Positions 35,523 to 46,049 of a stretch of 64,000 nucleotides of DNA are shown here, piece by piece. Numbering within the stretch: the first letter of the stretch is position 1; each line of letters opens with the position of its first letter. The stretch is taken from NCBI GenBank assembly GCA_022836915.1, contig CP094668.1:1364001-1428000 (forward strand). The letters are read 5' to 3'. The notes below the pieces were generated by a model. The model saw nothing but the letters and a program-made list of their open reading frames with translations, made no database searches and was not told where the DNA came from. The DNA comes from Paenibacillus sp. OVF10. GTDB lineage: Bacteria > Bacillota > Bacilli > Paenibacillales > Paenibacillaceae. Both the position numbers and the translations under genes were made by a program.

Positions 35523-36803
35523 TTAATAAGGCGGCCACAACAACTTGCGTGCTGTTTCGTACCGTTCAGCTACAGCCGGCCAGTAGACGACATTCCACCA
35601 ATCCTCGATATACTTTTTGCGTTCATTCTGATGTTTCAGATAGTAGGCATGTTCCCACACATCCAACGGCAGGAGCGGTACGATATCGGACTGGGACAGG
35701 TTCTGGTGTTTTTCCGCCTGCAAAATCTCCAAACGGTGTGCTCTCGGGCTCCAGACAAGCATCGCCCAACCACTGCCTTCCACTTTGTTCGCAGCTTCTG
35801 TGAATTGATTTTTAAACGCCTCATAACTTCCGAAATCCCGTTTGATCTGTTCTGCGAGCATACCGGAAGGTTTACCGCCTCCAGCAGGATTCATAATGGT
35901 CCAGAAGATCGTATGCAGGTAGTGGCCTGCCCCGTTAAAGGCGAGTTCGCGTTCCCAATGTTTGATGAGTTCAAAGTTGTTCTTTTTTCGCGATTCCGCC
36001 AGCTTTTTCTCTGCTACATTTAGTCCGTCCACATAAGATTGATGGTGTTTGTCATGATGGATACGCATCGTCAGCTCATCAATATGTGGCTCCAGCGCAT
36101 TGTACGCATAGGGGAGAGGCGGCAGTGTGTGTCCTCCGATGGGAACCGGCTTTTCTTTTACAGGAGGTGCTGTAGAGCTGGGTGTGGCTTGTGTTGTTCC
36201 GGTAGAAGGCGGTTGAACGGTTGCAGATTGGATCTGAGCTGAAGCGGCAGGTGCATTTACATTTCCCTCTGGAGAAGTTGGAGCTTCTGAAGCTTGGCGT
36301 TGGATGTTTCCTGACCCTGACGTATGCAGCGCATTTTCCAGAAAAAGTGACGGCTCCGAATCCGTTTCACGCAAGATACCAGGTTGGCTAAGCGTATCCA
36401 ATACGCCCAGAAAATACTCCGATTCGCGGATAAAATGTAGAATAAGTACTTTGGCAAGCGGAACAGCTTGCACAGCAGCACTTTGTTCCAGAAGAACATA
36501 CAGCTGTTTGATGAACTCTCTCGATTGCTGCCGAGCTGCCAACACAAGTTGATCGATACAACGAACGATGTAGGGAGCAGGCGGATGGGTTGCGGGCAAT
36601 AGTTGTTTTAAAAGCTGATTGGCTAGTCGCTCGCTGTTTGCAAAGGTAACCTCCCATTCCTCCAGTAGCTTGACGTATGGGGGCTCCAGATCAGGAACCA
36701 GGGCACGAAAGACGAGTGTATGTTCTTTCTCCTGCTCTTTCCAGAAACGGATTTCCTCCAATGTCCGCAGAGGCAGCAGGTGACCATATCCATACCAATT
36801 CAT
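35523..36803 (-). CDS. DUF2935-superoxide dismutase fusion protein (SodF-like)
   Basis: A 426-residue two-domain protein. Residues 1-145 are a DUF2935-like helical bundle (RTLEEIRFWKEQEKEHTLVF, with the E-x-x-H pairs of ferritin- or hemerythrin-like metal sites). Residues 150-220 are a Ser/Thr/Pro/Ala linker. Residues 222-426 are an Fe/Mn SOD domain ([53 protein letters not shown]) with all four metal ligands. In the SOD domain the usual GGG(H)-x-N is NGAGHYLH, a substitution also seen in B. subtilis SodF-type proteins. Dismutase activity is likely but less certain than for SodA. The bundle could store or sense metal or oxygen, by inference. Confidence 0.85.
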   Translation of the reverse strand: MNWYGYGHLLPLRTLEEIRFWKEQEKEHTLVFRALVPDLEPPYVKLLEEWEVTFANSERLANQLLKQLLPATHPPAPYIVRCIDQLVLAARQQSREFIKQLYVLLEQSAAVQAVPLAKVLILHFIRESEYFLGVLDTLSQPGILRETDSEPSLFLENALHTSGSGNIQRQASEAPTSPEGNVNAPAASAQIQSATVQPPSTGTTQATPSSTAPPVKEKPVPIGGHTLPPLPYAYNALEPHIDELTMRIHHDKHHQSYVDGLNVAEKKLAESRKKNNFELIKHWERELAFNGAGHYLHTIFWTIMNPAGGGKPSGMLAEQIKRDFGSYEAFKNQFTEAANKVEGSGWAMLVWSPRAHRLEILQAEKHQNLSQSDIVPLLPLDVWEHAYYLKHQNERKKYIEDWWNVVYWPAVAERYETARKLLWPPY

Positions 36804-36896
36804 CTATATTGAACCTCCTTCAGAATTCATTACATGCAGACTGTCTATTTATGCGTCCCAAGAGTATATTCCGCGAGCCTGTTGTCCTATGAGTGC

Positions 36897-36919
36897 AAAA
36901 AAGAGCCCCTGAGGGGCTC
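36897..36919 (-). terminator. Terminator for the minus-strand hydrolase gene
   Basis: GAGCCCC and GGGGCTC pair around CTGA-type loop bases (36903-36919), with a six-base A-run on the plus strand (T-run for minus). Confidence 0.75.
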
Positions 36920-36954
36920 AAAAATCAACGGAAAATTCGATGATTGAAATTTAA

Positions 36955-37980
36955 TTATTCTCCATTATTCGTGTTCTGCACATCGTCACTGCTTGTCTTC
37001 GTTACATGACTCAGGAACGTTGAGACACGGCGCAGATATTCCTTTGGATGCTCCCGGAAGATCAACTCATGGTGCGCATCCTGGACAATCCATACATCCG
37101 AGTACGGATTGGTCTGGTTGGCGGCGAGCTGCTCTGCAATCGGGTAAGGCGCTTTCTCGTCTTCCGTACCATGGATAAAGAAAATCGGGAACGGATAATC
37201 TTCCTTTTTCACTTCCTGATAGGGGATCTGTTGCAATCCGGTACCATTCAGAATAGGGAACAACAGATTCATGATCTCGAGTGTAGGCTGACGCGGGAGA
37301 TCGATCTGGTTATGAATGTTGTGGTACAGCGTATCCGGCTCAAGCAGGAACGTACTGTCCAGAATCATTGCATCCACTTCCTGTGTAATCAGCCCAGTCT
37401 GAAGCGCTGTACCGGCACCCATCGAGAAGCCCCAGACAACCAGTTCCTGCGCACCACGTTGCTTGGCGAACTGGATCGCACCGAGCAATTGCTGTGACTC
37501 AGCTTTGCCACCTGTGGCTACAGCTTTGTTCACCTGTGAGGCGAAGCCATAATCGAACATGACCACGTTGAACCCAAGTTGATGGGCATAGTGTGCCAGG
37601 TCATACATAGGTACCCATGTTTCTTCACGATTGGCACCATAGCCGTGACTGAAAATAATCGTTTTGCTTGCAGCATTATCAGCAGGTATATACCATCCCT
37701 GCATCGTGCGGCTGCCATCTGCTGCCGGGAACGTGATGTCTTCATACTTCATGTTCTTGGCTTGCATCGGATTGGAGAAGACAGGCGCTACCGTTGGATT
37801 GGATAATACCCATGCGATATAACCATGCAGTGCGATAAAACAAAACAGTAGAAAAAATACAACGGAGAGCAGCAACGCTACGATAATATGTTTGAACCGA
37901 ATCAGCCTCGGTGATAGGGAAGAGGGCAGATCGGACACTTTTGTTTGCAGCGGGGCTTCGCTCTGGGATGTTGGATACAT
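36955..37980 (-). CDS. Membrane-anchored alpha/beta hydrolase
   Basis: A 341-residue protein with one N-terminal membrane helix (residues about 30-55: HIIVALLLSVVFFLLF) and an extracytoplasmic or membrane-facing hydrolase domain. The oxyanion strand is IIFSHGYGANRE, the nucleophile elbow GFSMGAG, the acid residue in FIHGTEDEKAPY and the histidine in QDAHHELIF. A glycine-rich lipid-binding or acyl substrate is common in this group (FrsA/YqkD-like peptidase_S9 relatives), but no substrate can be given. AGGAGGGGCATTC lies before ATG 37980. Single gene, own terminator. Confidence 0.82.
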   Translation of the reverse strand: MYPTSQSEAPLQTKVSDLPSSLSPRLIRFKHIIVALLLSVVFFLLFCFIALHGYIAWVLSNPTVAPVFSNPMQAKNMKYEDITFPAADGSRTMQGWYIPADNAASKTIIFSHGYGANREETWVPMYDLAHYAHQLGFNVVMFDYGFASQVNKAVATGGKAESQQLLGAIQFAKQRGAQELVVWGFSMGAGTALQTGLITQEVDAMILDSTFLLEPDTLYHNIHNQIDLPRQPTLEIMNLLFPILNGTGLQQIPYQEVKKEDYPFPIFFIHGTEDEKAPYPIAEQLAANQTNPYSDVWIVQDAHHELIFREHPKEYLRRVSTFLSHVTKTSSDDVQNTNNGE

Positions 37981-38262
37981 GAATGCCCCTCCTTTGAAGT
38001 TCAGTTGAAGATAACAACGACATGAAAAGAGAATTGCGTCGATTTCAGAGCCTGCTTCAGAGCGATATCTTAATGTAATATATCTTTATCGTATGTTCCA
38101 GTATAGTCAAAGTCAATTGATTGAGGGCATTTGTTACGCAATTGTTATATAGTTCTTAAGATATATGGGTAACATTACCTTAGTGTGTAAATTACAGGGG
38201 ATTAAGTCTTATAAAAAGGAAAAATTTACAGGTTGGCCTATTTCGATTTTGGCTCTTTTTGG

Positions 38263-38320
38263 TTTACAGATGAGACCGTTTCTCATATAATTTATGTAAC
38301 CAAGTTTCATGTGATGAAAC
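38263..38320 (+). promoter_or_regulatory. Promoter of the iclR gene with downstream palindromic operator
   Basis: TTTACA (38263-38268) and TATAAT (38286-38291) are separated by 17 bases. The 17-base palindrome GTTTCATGTGATGAAAC (38304-38320) starts a dozen bases after the -10 box, covering the expected transcript start region. It is a plausible site for autorepression by the IclR protein encoded next. Confidence 0.65.
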
Positions 38321-38339
38321 ATGAGGAGGGCATTATGCC

Positions 38340-39082
38340 ATGGAAGATCGCAAGTTAACCGTCCGAGCTGTGGAACGGGCGCTGGATATATTATTATGTT
38401 TTACCACACGCAGTGATCTGGGACTCACCGAAATTGCCAGCCAGATCGGCTTGCACAAAAGTACAGTGCACCGTTTGATGGCTACGCTGGAGGATCGAGG
38501 GTTCGTGATCCGTGATGCAGCAACAGAGAAGTACCGACTTGGCATCCGAATCTGGGAGCTGTCAGCTCATATGTCCCGCAGTGACGATCCTGCTATTCTG
38601 CTGTTGCCTGCGATGGAGCGACTGAGAGATCGATTGGGGAGACCGTTAGTCTGTACCTGCGTGATGGGAGTGAACGGATACGGATTCAGGCTGTGCAAAG
38701 TGATCAGGCGATTCGCCGAGTCGCCCCCGTTGGTGTTAGACTCCCGCTGTCTGTGGGCGCTTCCAGCAAAGTTTTGATGGCGTTTGCCACGGACGAGGAT
38801 CGTGAAGAACTGATGAACGGCCCGGAATGGCCGGTGTTTATTGATCCCGCGGTGTATTTGGCGCAAATGGGAGATATCCGGGATAACGGATATGCGACGA
38901 GTTATGAGGAACGTGAGCCGGGAGCTGCCGCGGTATCTGTACCGATTATGGATCGCAGAGGCAATATTGCAGCTGCGCTCTCGGTCTCAGGGCCTGTCAG
39001 TCGACTTTCGCAGGAGACATTGCATGAGTATGCACCGGTGTTGAAGGATGCTGCTACGCAGATGGGGCTCATGTTATCCTGA
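38340..39082 (+). CDS. IclR-family transcriptional regulator (frameshifted)
   Basis: Restoring one G in 38636-38639 gives a 247-residue IclR protein. The N-terminal winged helix reads VRAVERALDILLCFT, LGLTEIASQIGLHKSTVHRLMATLEDRGFV. The C-terminal effector domain contains GASSKVLMAFAT, YATSYEEREPGAAAVSVPI and IAAALSVSGPVSRL. IclR regulators usually sense small organic acids such as glyoxylate, pyruvate, or aromatic breakdown products. No catabolic operon is adjacent; a thiC leader follows. GAGGAGGGC precedes ATG 38340. Confidence 0.85.
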
Positions 39083-39233
39083 TGTTTATGTAAGTTTTTT
39101 CTCCAATGGAGTTTGTATCATTTGGAATATAAAGGTTGTTTTTATGTTCCGGTTGCGCTACTCTGTAATGGACGGCCCTACGGGGCCAGTTTCATTGAAT
39201 ATGAACGGCGGCTTATGTAAGCCGCAACTTACT

Positions 39234-39335
39234 AACGTTACTGGGGAGTCCGAATTGTCCGGACTGAGACGGAGTCGCATGAGATTCCGGACCCTTTGCA
39301 CCTGATCTGGATCATACCAGCGTAGGGAAGTAATC
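39234..39335 (+). ncRNA. TPP riboswitch (THI element)
   Basis: The diagnostic conserved blocks occur in order: ACTGGGGAGTCC (about 39240), GGACTGAGAC (about 39261), ACCCTTTGCACCTGATCTGG (39291-39310) and ATACCAGCGTAGGGAAG (about 39314-39330). Pairing of GGAGTCC with the facing GGAC segments closes the two helix arms that clasp thiamine pyrophosphate. A rho-independent terminator lies about 90 bases downstream, then thiC. A preceding hairpin GCGGCTTA/TAAGCCGC sits at 39209-39226. Ligand binding should turn off thiC expression. Confidence 0.95.
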
Positions 39336-39422
39336 GGCGATATGACCTCAACCACCTCATGATGTGACCCTTGTAGTCTCCGTTAAGGAGCTGATTGAAG
39401 GTGCATTATTGGTGATGGACAT

Positions 39423-39455
39423 AAAAGTCGGTTCCTTCGGGGACCGGCTTTTTTA
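39423..39455 (+). terminator. Terminator downstream of the TPP riboswitch
   Basis: AAGTCGGTTCC and GGACCGGCTT pair (one G-T), with a TTCG-type loop and six T. In a TPP-controlled leader this is the expression platform. The remaining 270 bases to the thiC start (39456-39732) are unusually long and hold nothing I can define. Confidence 0.8.
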
Positions 39456-39732
39456 TATACAGTGAACGGGCGATATAGCGCGTACTCCATTGACTTCTTT
39501 TTTCAATAACCTGCGAAAGTGGGCTTGTATGATGAGAGAGAAGTCACCATAGATTCATGATCTGTGGCAGCCTCCGTCTGTTGTTAACTGTACATGAAAA
39601 GTGTCTCCCCTGGTCTGGCGTAGGATCGCTCTTTCTTCTCTGCATTGCGCATGATTTGGGACAGGTACGTAAGTAAGCTAATGACGATACCAACCAAACA
39701 AGCGACGAACACTGAGGAGGAGACAAGCGAAC

Positions 39733-41547
<1,815 letters not shown>

Positions 41548-41587
41548 GCGCCGGTACAGCGCAAGCTGGGCAGTCTGAAATAGAGAT

Positions 41588-41630
41588 AAAGCCGTTTCTC
41601 TCTGTCATTGCAGAGAAGAACGGCTTTTTT
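41588..41630 (+). terminator. Rho-independent terminator after thiC
   Basis: AAAGCCGTT and AACGGCTTT pair, with inner TCTCTCTG/CAGAGAAGA, then a run of six T. Confidence 0.92.
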
Positions 41631-41664
41631 TAGTGTTATGTCATGTATGTATTCTTAACCGTAC

Positions 41665-41832
41665 TCAGCCTTTATCAGAATTAGCTTTGTGACTATGTGT
41701 GGTCCATATTTTATACAGAATTCCTGCGATAACGAATAAAAGAGCGTCACTGAGTTTTGGTGCTCCTCCGTATAGAAATGCGGAGCAGGAAAAACCTACT
41801 ATAAACAGTAAAACAATATAGAGTAAACGCAT
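41665..41832 (-). CDS. Small membrane protein (55 residues)
   Basis: This short gene starts MRLLYIVLLFIVGFSC and ends SHKANSDKG. Two hydrophobic stretches (residues 3-24 and 28-43) form a hairpin of membrane helices with a GGAPK turn. GAGGTG stands seven bases before the start. No family is recognised. Size, start signals and membrane pattern support it, but there is no comparative evidence. Confidence 0.55.
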   Translation of the reverse strand: MRLLYIVLLFIVGFSCSAFLYGGAPKLSDALLFVIAGILYKIWTTHSHKANSDKG

Positions 41833-41931
41833 ATTAGTTCACCTCGTTAATTTTTGGTGCTACTAAGTAAGTGAGTTCATAGTTGCATAGTTTCAGATAG
41901 TACTTGTTACTTCACTCCAAACCCGCTACTA

Positions 41932-42618
41932 CTATCGAGCCACGCCCAAATTATTCTCCAAATACGCCGCAAGCAATGCCAGCGGGCTATGGATCGGAAT
42001 ACTTCGATCTACTGTAACCTGTGCAGCAGCGGGAGCCATAGATAGTTGGGCTGCCACTACCGTTTTACCCGGATACTGCTCAGAAATCTGCTGTAATCCT
42101 TCACGTACCGCTTCGAGATACCCTTGCTGATCTCCACGCATAATCAACTCAAATGTCCCCGGGATGCACACCGCTTCCGTCTGAGATGTCTTGGCAACGT
42201 GTAGTTGCCCATTCTCATCCTCTTGCTGTAATGCCTGATTCACCCGTGCCATCGTTCCTTCAATGGTTGCCGGGTTGGTGAATGCTATTATGTAATCTCC
42301 CGGTATTCGCCGCATCTCCTGCAATAACGGATCATCTATGCCGATCACCGGCACAGGGACCTGTGTGGCTTCCTGCTCCAGTACTGTCGCAAACAGGGTA
42401 CACGTGACCAGAATGGCATCGGCATGACACTCAGCGATCCATTGGAGCGTCTGGGCTACCTTCTCGCGAATGACGACATCGGAAAAGTCAGCGTCATGTT
42501 TAAGACGATCCAGACCTGGATCGATGTAATGGACCAATTCAACTTCATAAGGAGCAAGCGTCTCTTCAATTAAGGCGATGTTGGAATAATGAGCGTGAAA
42601 ACAACCAATGGTGATCAT
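41932..42618 (-). CDS. Asp/Glu/hydantoin racemase-superfamily protein
   Basis: A 228-residue protein with the two-cysteine racemase plan: ILVTCTLFATVLEQ with Cys near residue 73, and the second half EAVCIPGTFELIM; TVVAAQLSMAPA replaces the usual C-T-x-x-P motif. The N-terminus MITIGCFHAH differs from glutamate racemases. One of the two catalytic cysteines is therefore not in a canonical position and I cannot say whether it racemises amino acids, hydantoins, or acts on something else. It is divergently placed from nothing and ends 100 bases after a small membrane protein gene on the same strand. Confidence 0.7.
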   Translation of the reverse strand: MITIGCFHAHYSNIALIEETLAPYEVELVHYIDPGLDRLKHDADFSDVVIREKVAQTLQWIAECHADAILVTCTLFATVLEQEATQVPVPVIGIDDPLLQEMRRIPGDYIIAFTNPATIEGTMARVNQALQQEDENGQLHVAKTSQTEAVCIPGTFELIMRGDQQGYLEAVREGLQQISEQYPGKTVVAAQLSMAPAAAQVTVDRSIPIHSPLALLAAYLENNLGVAR

Positions 42619-42795
42619 GTGCTAAGTCCCCTTTTACAGTTCGTATATGTCATGGATCTCTTAGATATTTAAATCATTATAGGAAACATGCCTGAGAACT
42701 GTACAGTCATTTAAGGCTCAACGCCAATAACCGCCCTTCCACCAAGCTGCGGAAAGACGGTTCATAACCGGACAGGCAATCGTCCGGCTTTCATT

Positions 42796-42963
42796 TTATC
42801 TAAGGGAAGGAGAAGCAGTTTTCTTCGCCATTTTTTGCTGTAAAATTTCATGAAAGGATAGACCTTGAGTGTTCTCATTCTCCTTTTTAGGAGCAGTGGT
42901 CGCCGTGTTGCGCGGATATTGGTGATGGTACGGGATCATTTGCTGAATAGGCATGCGGATCAT
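42796..42963 (-). CDS. Small soluble protein (55 residues)
   Basis: The frame begins MIRMPIQQMIPYHHQYPRN and ends TASPSLR, with a central helix GLSFHEILQQKM. AGGAGG lies seven bases before ATG 42963, giving strong translation signals. Polar, basic, no membrane segment. Not recognised. The helix motif with F-x-x-I/L-L-x-x-K resembles short partner-binding helices, but this is a guess. Confidence 0.5.
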   Translation of the reverse strand: MIRMPIQQMIPYHHQYPRNTATTAPKKENENTQGLSFHEILQQKMAKKTASPSLR

Positions 42964-43336
42964 CTTGGTTCCTCCTTTGATGCATTTTTTGAATTATGTA
43001 TTTCGACTGGTTACCATGCCAGGTGCGCATATAGGTAAATGTGACTTGTTAGACGAAATAGAAGATTTTAAGACGTAATTCCAATTGGATTGTAGTGATT
43101 TTACCCGGTTTTAAGGAGATGTAAACGTTTTTAGGGAAATTCAGGAGTAAAGGACCTGATTTGAAAGGTTTAATATGGGAGGATCGAATCGGTTGTTATG
43201 TGAATAGTCCCAATTTTAAGGAAGTCAATGGTACCCGCTTATGAGGCATATTGTCTGGTTAAATGATGCGAAGCATGCTAACTAACTTGGTACCATGGTC
43301 GGGTTGTTTAGGTGGTAATGTAGTTCCGGATATAAC

Positions 43337-43363
43337 AAAAAAACTGCCGAGTGTACTCGGCAG
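43337..43363 (-). terminator. Terminator for the minus-strand GyrI-like gene
   Basis: CTGCCGAG (43344-43351) pairs with CTCGGCAG (43356-43363), loop TGTA, with seven A on the plus strand (T-run on the minus). The rest of 42964-43428 shows no gene; a partial cre-like site, TGTAAACGTTTTTA, is at 43119. Confidence 0.85.
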
Positions 43364-43428
43364 CTTGCGTGATATGAAGAAGGATGCGAGGAAACTTTGA
43401 TCCGGTCTGAGGTGGTATCGTGTTGGTT

Positions 43429-44010
43429 TTATCTACTTTGGTGAACAGCGATGTATATATCCACTTGTACACTTTCGGGATTCAGGCTGCGTTCATCATA
43501 CAACTCAAAATCCCCGGTGAACGTACGATCACTTTGCTTCTCCCATGCCCACACGGCTCCCCAAGCTTCGCCAACAACCTCTGCCATCGGTCCTTTTCTG
43601 GAAGTGAATACGGCGTAAGTTGCAGGAGGGAGTAAAATGTCGTCCAATCCTTCAGGCAATGATTCGTTCGGACTGACCTCATGCCCTACCAGTATGGTGT
43701 ATTCATCGGTTATGCCATCGGTGTAATCCGTGTAACAGCCATAGCGGACGGCTTCAGGTGCAGGAAGGTGCTCTGAGGAAAAATAATTGTTCCAGAGTCC
43801 CTGAATACAGCCTTTGCCACTGATCTCAATGGCATTGGTTGTGCGGGCGGATACGCCGGCAAGACGTTTGCCGGGGAGCGTGACATAACGAACGGGCTGG
43901 GCAGAGAACGAATGATCTGTTGTTACCTGACCAAGATTAGCGGAAGCAGTAGGGTTTTCAGCGAGAGATTCTGTATGTTGATCCGTTGTATTTGTGCGCC
44001 AACGTTTCAA
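43429..44010 (-). CDS. GyrI-like/AraC effector-binding domain protein
   Basis: A 193-residue protein in which residues 40-193 form a GyrI-like small-molecule binding domain (duplicated SHS2 fold): VRYVTLPGKRLAGVSARTTN, then YGCYTDYTDG, YTILVGHEV, PATYAVFTSRKGP, GEAWGAVWAWEKQS, DFELYDERS and VQVDIYIAVH. The ALPAG/EISG pattern lacks any DNA-binding domain. Such stand-alone domains bind drugs or act as cyclopropanoid cyclyl hydrolases. Its ATG overlaps the stop of the zinc-ribbon gene (ATGA), so the two are co-translated. The N-terminal 40 residues are low-complexity. Confidence 0.82.
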   Translation of the reverse strand: MKRWRTNTTDQHTESLAENPTASANLGQVTTDHSFSAQPVRYVTLPGKRLAGVSARTTNAIEISGKGCIQGLWNNYFSSEHLPAPEAVRYGCYTDYTDGITDEYTILVGHEVSPNESLPEGLDDILLPPATYAVFTSRKGPMAEVVGEAWGAVWAWEKQSDRTFTGDFELYDERSLNPESVQVDIYIAVHQSR

Positions 44011-44246
44011 AAAGGAAGCTGGTTACGCAGCATCGAACGAGCGGATTCCTCATCCATGCCTTCGTCCTTCAGAATGGCAGTGCACATCTCCGTCATGCCT
44101 TCAAGTGACATACCGGGCTGCTCAAACTTGCCCTCTTTGTAACAATAGATACAGTACTCACGGGTTGTGCTTCCATCTGCTTCCGTTCCGAATTGGGCAG
44201 GGGTTGTGAGCGGCATGCCGCAGCTTTGACATACAGTGACGTTCAT
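44007..44246 (-). CDS. Zinc-ribbon protein (PF12674-like)
   Basis: A 79-residue protein with two C-x2-C pairs: CQSCGMPL at residues 4-11 and EYCIYCYKEGKF, a compact zinc ribbon, then a helical tail (MSLEGMTEMCTAIL, MDEESARSMLRNQLPF). The start at 44246 follows AAGGAGGAACTGATC. It overlaps the downstream GyrI-like gene by four bases, and both follow the WYL regulator gene on the same strand. Such zinc ribbons commonly precede effector-binding proteins; the role is unknown. Confidence 0.8.
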   Translation of the reverse strand: MNVTVCQSCGMPLTTPAQFGTEADGSTTREYCIYCYKEGKFEQPGMSLEGMTEMCTAILKDEGMDEESARSMLRNQLPF

Positions 44247-44319
44247 GATCAGTTCCTCCTTGTATATGTACAGATTGAATATATCTGAAGTATACGGGGA
44301 GGAACTGGACAGCAGTCTG

Positions 44320-45270
44320 TCAGGTTTGAGTTGGGGGTGTATAATTTTGTACAATTTGCCCAGCGATACGACAGATCTCATCTCGAACATGCTGAGGCTC
44401 AAGTACCTCAACGTCCGCGCCGAAGCCAAGAATGAATCCGTATAACCAGGCATCTTCGGGAAAAGCAACCTGGCTTATGTAATACCCATTCCCATCAGGA
44501 ATGACGTTCTCGATCCCGAACCATTCTTCCGCAATATGACGGACGCGAGGATGGAATTTCAAGGTTAACCTAGCTTGATTGTCCGGGCGGGTCCATTCCT
44601 GCTGCCAGGGTCTGTCCTGGGGGTTAATGACTTTACGCTCGAAGTGCTCATTAGCAAGTGTGACATCTTGCATGCGCACAAGCTTGAACATGCGAAATTG
44701 ATTCCGCTCGTGGCAAAAAGCATACAGGTACCAGGAATGTTTCTTAAGTACGATGGTATGAGGATCGGCAGTGCGGTGAGTCTGGATACCTTCCGCACTG
44801 CAGTAGGTAAAGGTTACGGGGCGTAATTGATCCATACCCTGTTCGATAAGTTCAAGCTTGATTTTCAGCGCTTCGGGATGCGTCCAGGTTGAATAATCCA
44901 CGATGAATCGATTGGTATTGGCCTGAAAATCGTCATTTTTGGATTCAGGTACGATACTGCTGAGTTTTTCGACCAGAAGCTCACGCGCCGCATTGGCATG
45001 GGAAGTGGATACACTGCGCAGTGCAGTGACGATGGAAGCGAGGTCCTTGTCTGTTAATACGTTTCGATCCAGACGGTAACCCTCTGCCAGACCAATCCCG
45101 CCGCTTGCCCCCTGATACGTCACCACAGGAATGCCTGCTTGACCCAATGTATCGATATCCCGATAGATGGTCCGGATCGATACTTCGAACATATCTGCCA
45201 AGTCTTTGGCTTGTACCCGTCCACGATTGATTAACAGCACCACGATGGCTAATAAACGCTCCAGTTTCAT
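44320..45270 (-). CDS. YafY-type HTH/WYL-domain regulator
   Basis: A 316-residue regulator. The N-terminus (LERLLAIVVLLINRGRVQAKDLADMFEVSIRTIYRDIDTLGQAG) is a DeoR-like winged helix. The WYL domain occupies the middle: VTFTYCSAEGIQTHRTADPHTIVLKKHSWYLYAFCHERNQFRMFKLVRM. The C-terminal WCX segment contains LYGFILGFGADVEVLEP. WYL domains bind nucleic acid or nucleotide ligands. Most likely it regulates the zinc-ribbon/GyrI-like pair 70 bases downstream. The start is at 45270 (GAAAGGAATCC upstream); vanR begins divergently at 45355. Confidence 0.88.
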   Translation of the reverse strand: MKLERLLAIVVLLINRGRVQAKDLADMFEVSIRTIYRDIDTLGQAGIPVVTYQGASGGIGLAEGYRLDRNVLTDKDLASIVTALRSVSTSHANAARELLVEKLSSIVPESKNDDFQANTNRFIVDYSTWTHPEALKIKLELIEQGMDQLRPVTFTYCSAEGIQTHRTADPHTIVLKKHSWYLYAFCHERNQFRMFKLVRMQDVTLANEHFERKVINPQDRPWQQEWTRPDNQARLTLKFHPRVRHIAEEWFGIENVIPDGNGYYISQVAFPEDAWLYGFILGFGADVEVLEPQHVRDEICRIAGQIVQNYTPPTQT

Positions 45271-45354
45271 ATGTATGGATTCCTTTCATTGGTTTATCTG
45301 GTGGATTCAAATATGTTATAATGCCCAGCATCACACATAGGAGTGGAATAAGCA

Positions 45355-46049
45355 ATGAAGCGAATTACGATTCTGATCGCAGACGATGAAGTTGAGATCG
45401 CTGATCTGGTTGCTTTACATTTACAAAAAGAAGGATATCACACCATCAAGGCCTTTGACGGGAAGGCGGCGGTTCAAGCTGTTCAGACCCAAGCGATAGA
45501 TTTGGCGATTCTGGACATAATGATGCCTGGCATGGATGGATATGAGGTGACTCGTAAAATTCGGGAGCAGCATCATTTACCGATCATTTTCCTGAGTGCC
45601 AAAACGTCAGATATGGACAAAATTACGGGACTCGTGATGGGCGCGGACGATTATATGACCAAACCGTTCAATCCGATGGAGCTTGTTGCCCGGGTTAACT
45701 CCCAGTTGCGTCGTTCGCTGCAATTCAGCCAGTCTGCGCCTGTTCAGAGGTCCATTCTGGAGAAGGGCGGGCTCATCATCACGCCAGATCAACATCGCGT
45801 TACACTCTACGGCAAATCAGTAGAACTAACACCGAAGGAATTCGATATTCTGTATCTGCTCGCGAGCCACCCCAAGCAGGTGTTCAGTGCAGAAAATATT
45901 TTTGAACAGGTCTGGGGAGAAGCCTATTACGAGAGTGGGAATACCGTGATGGTCCACATTCGGACCCTGCGCAAAAAGCTGGGGAAGATGTGAACAAGAA
46001 CAAGTTTATCAAAACGATCTGGGGTGTGGGGTACACGTTTAATGACTAA
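45355..46049 (+). CDS. vanR: OmpR-family response regulator VanR-like (frameshifted)
   Basis: Restoring one G in the run 45981-45984 gives a 231-residue response regulator ending at 46049. The receiver domain has acidic ADDE, phospho-acceptor Asp in LAILDIMMPGMDG, Ser/Thr and Lys in FLSAKTS and TKPFNPMELVARV. The OmpR winged helix is in the second half (VELTPKEFDILYLLASHPKQVFSAENIFEQVWG, NTVMVHIRTLRKKLGE). Its stop overlaps the kinase start by eight bases. Together with vanS, vanY and vanZ this is a four-gene cell-wall sensing operon. ATG 45355 has TAGGAGTGG upstream. Confidence 0.9.
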
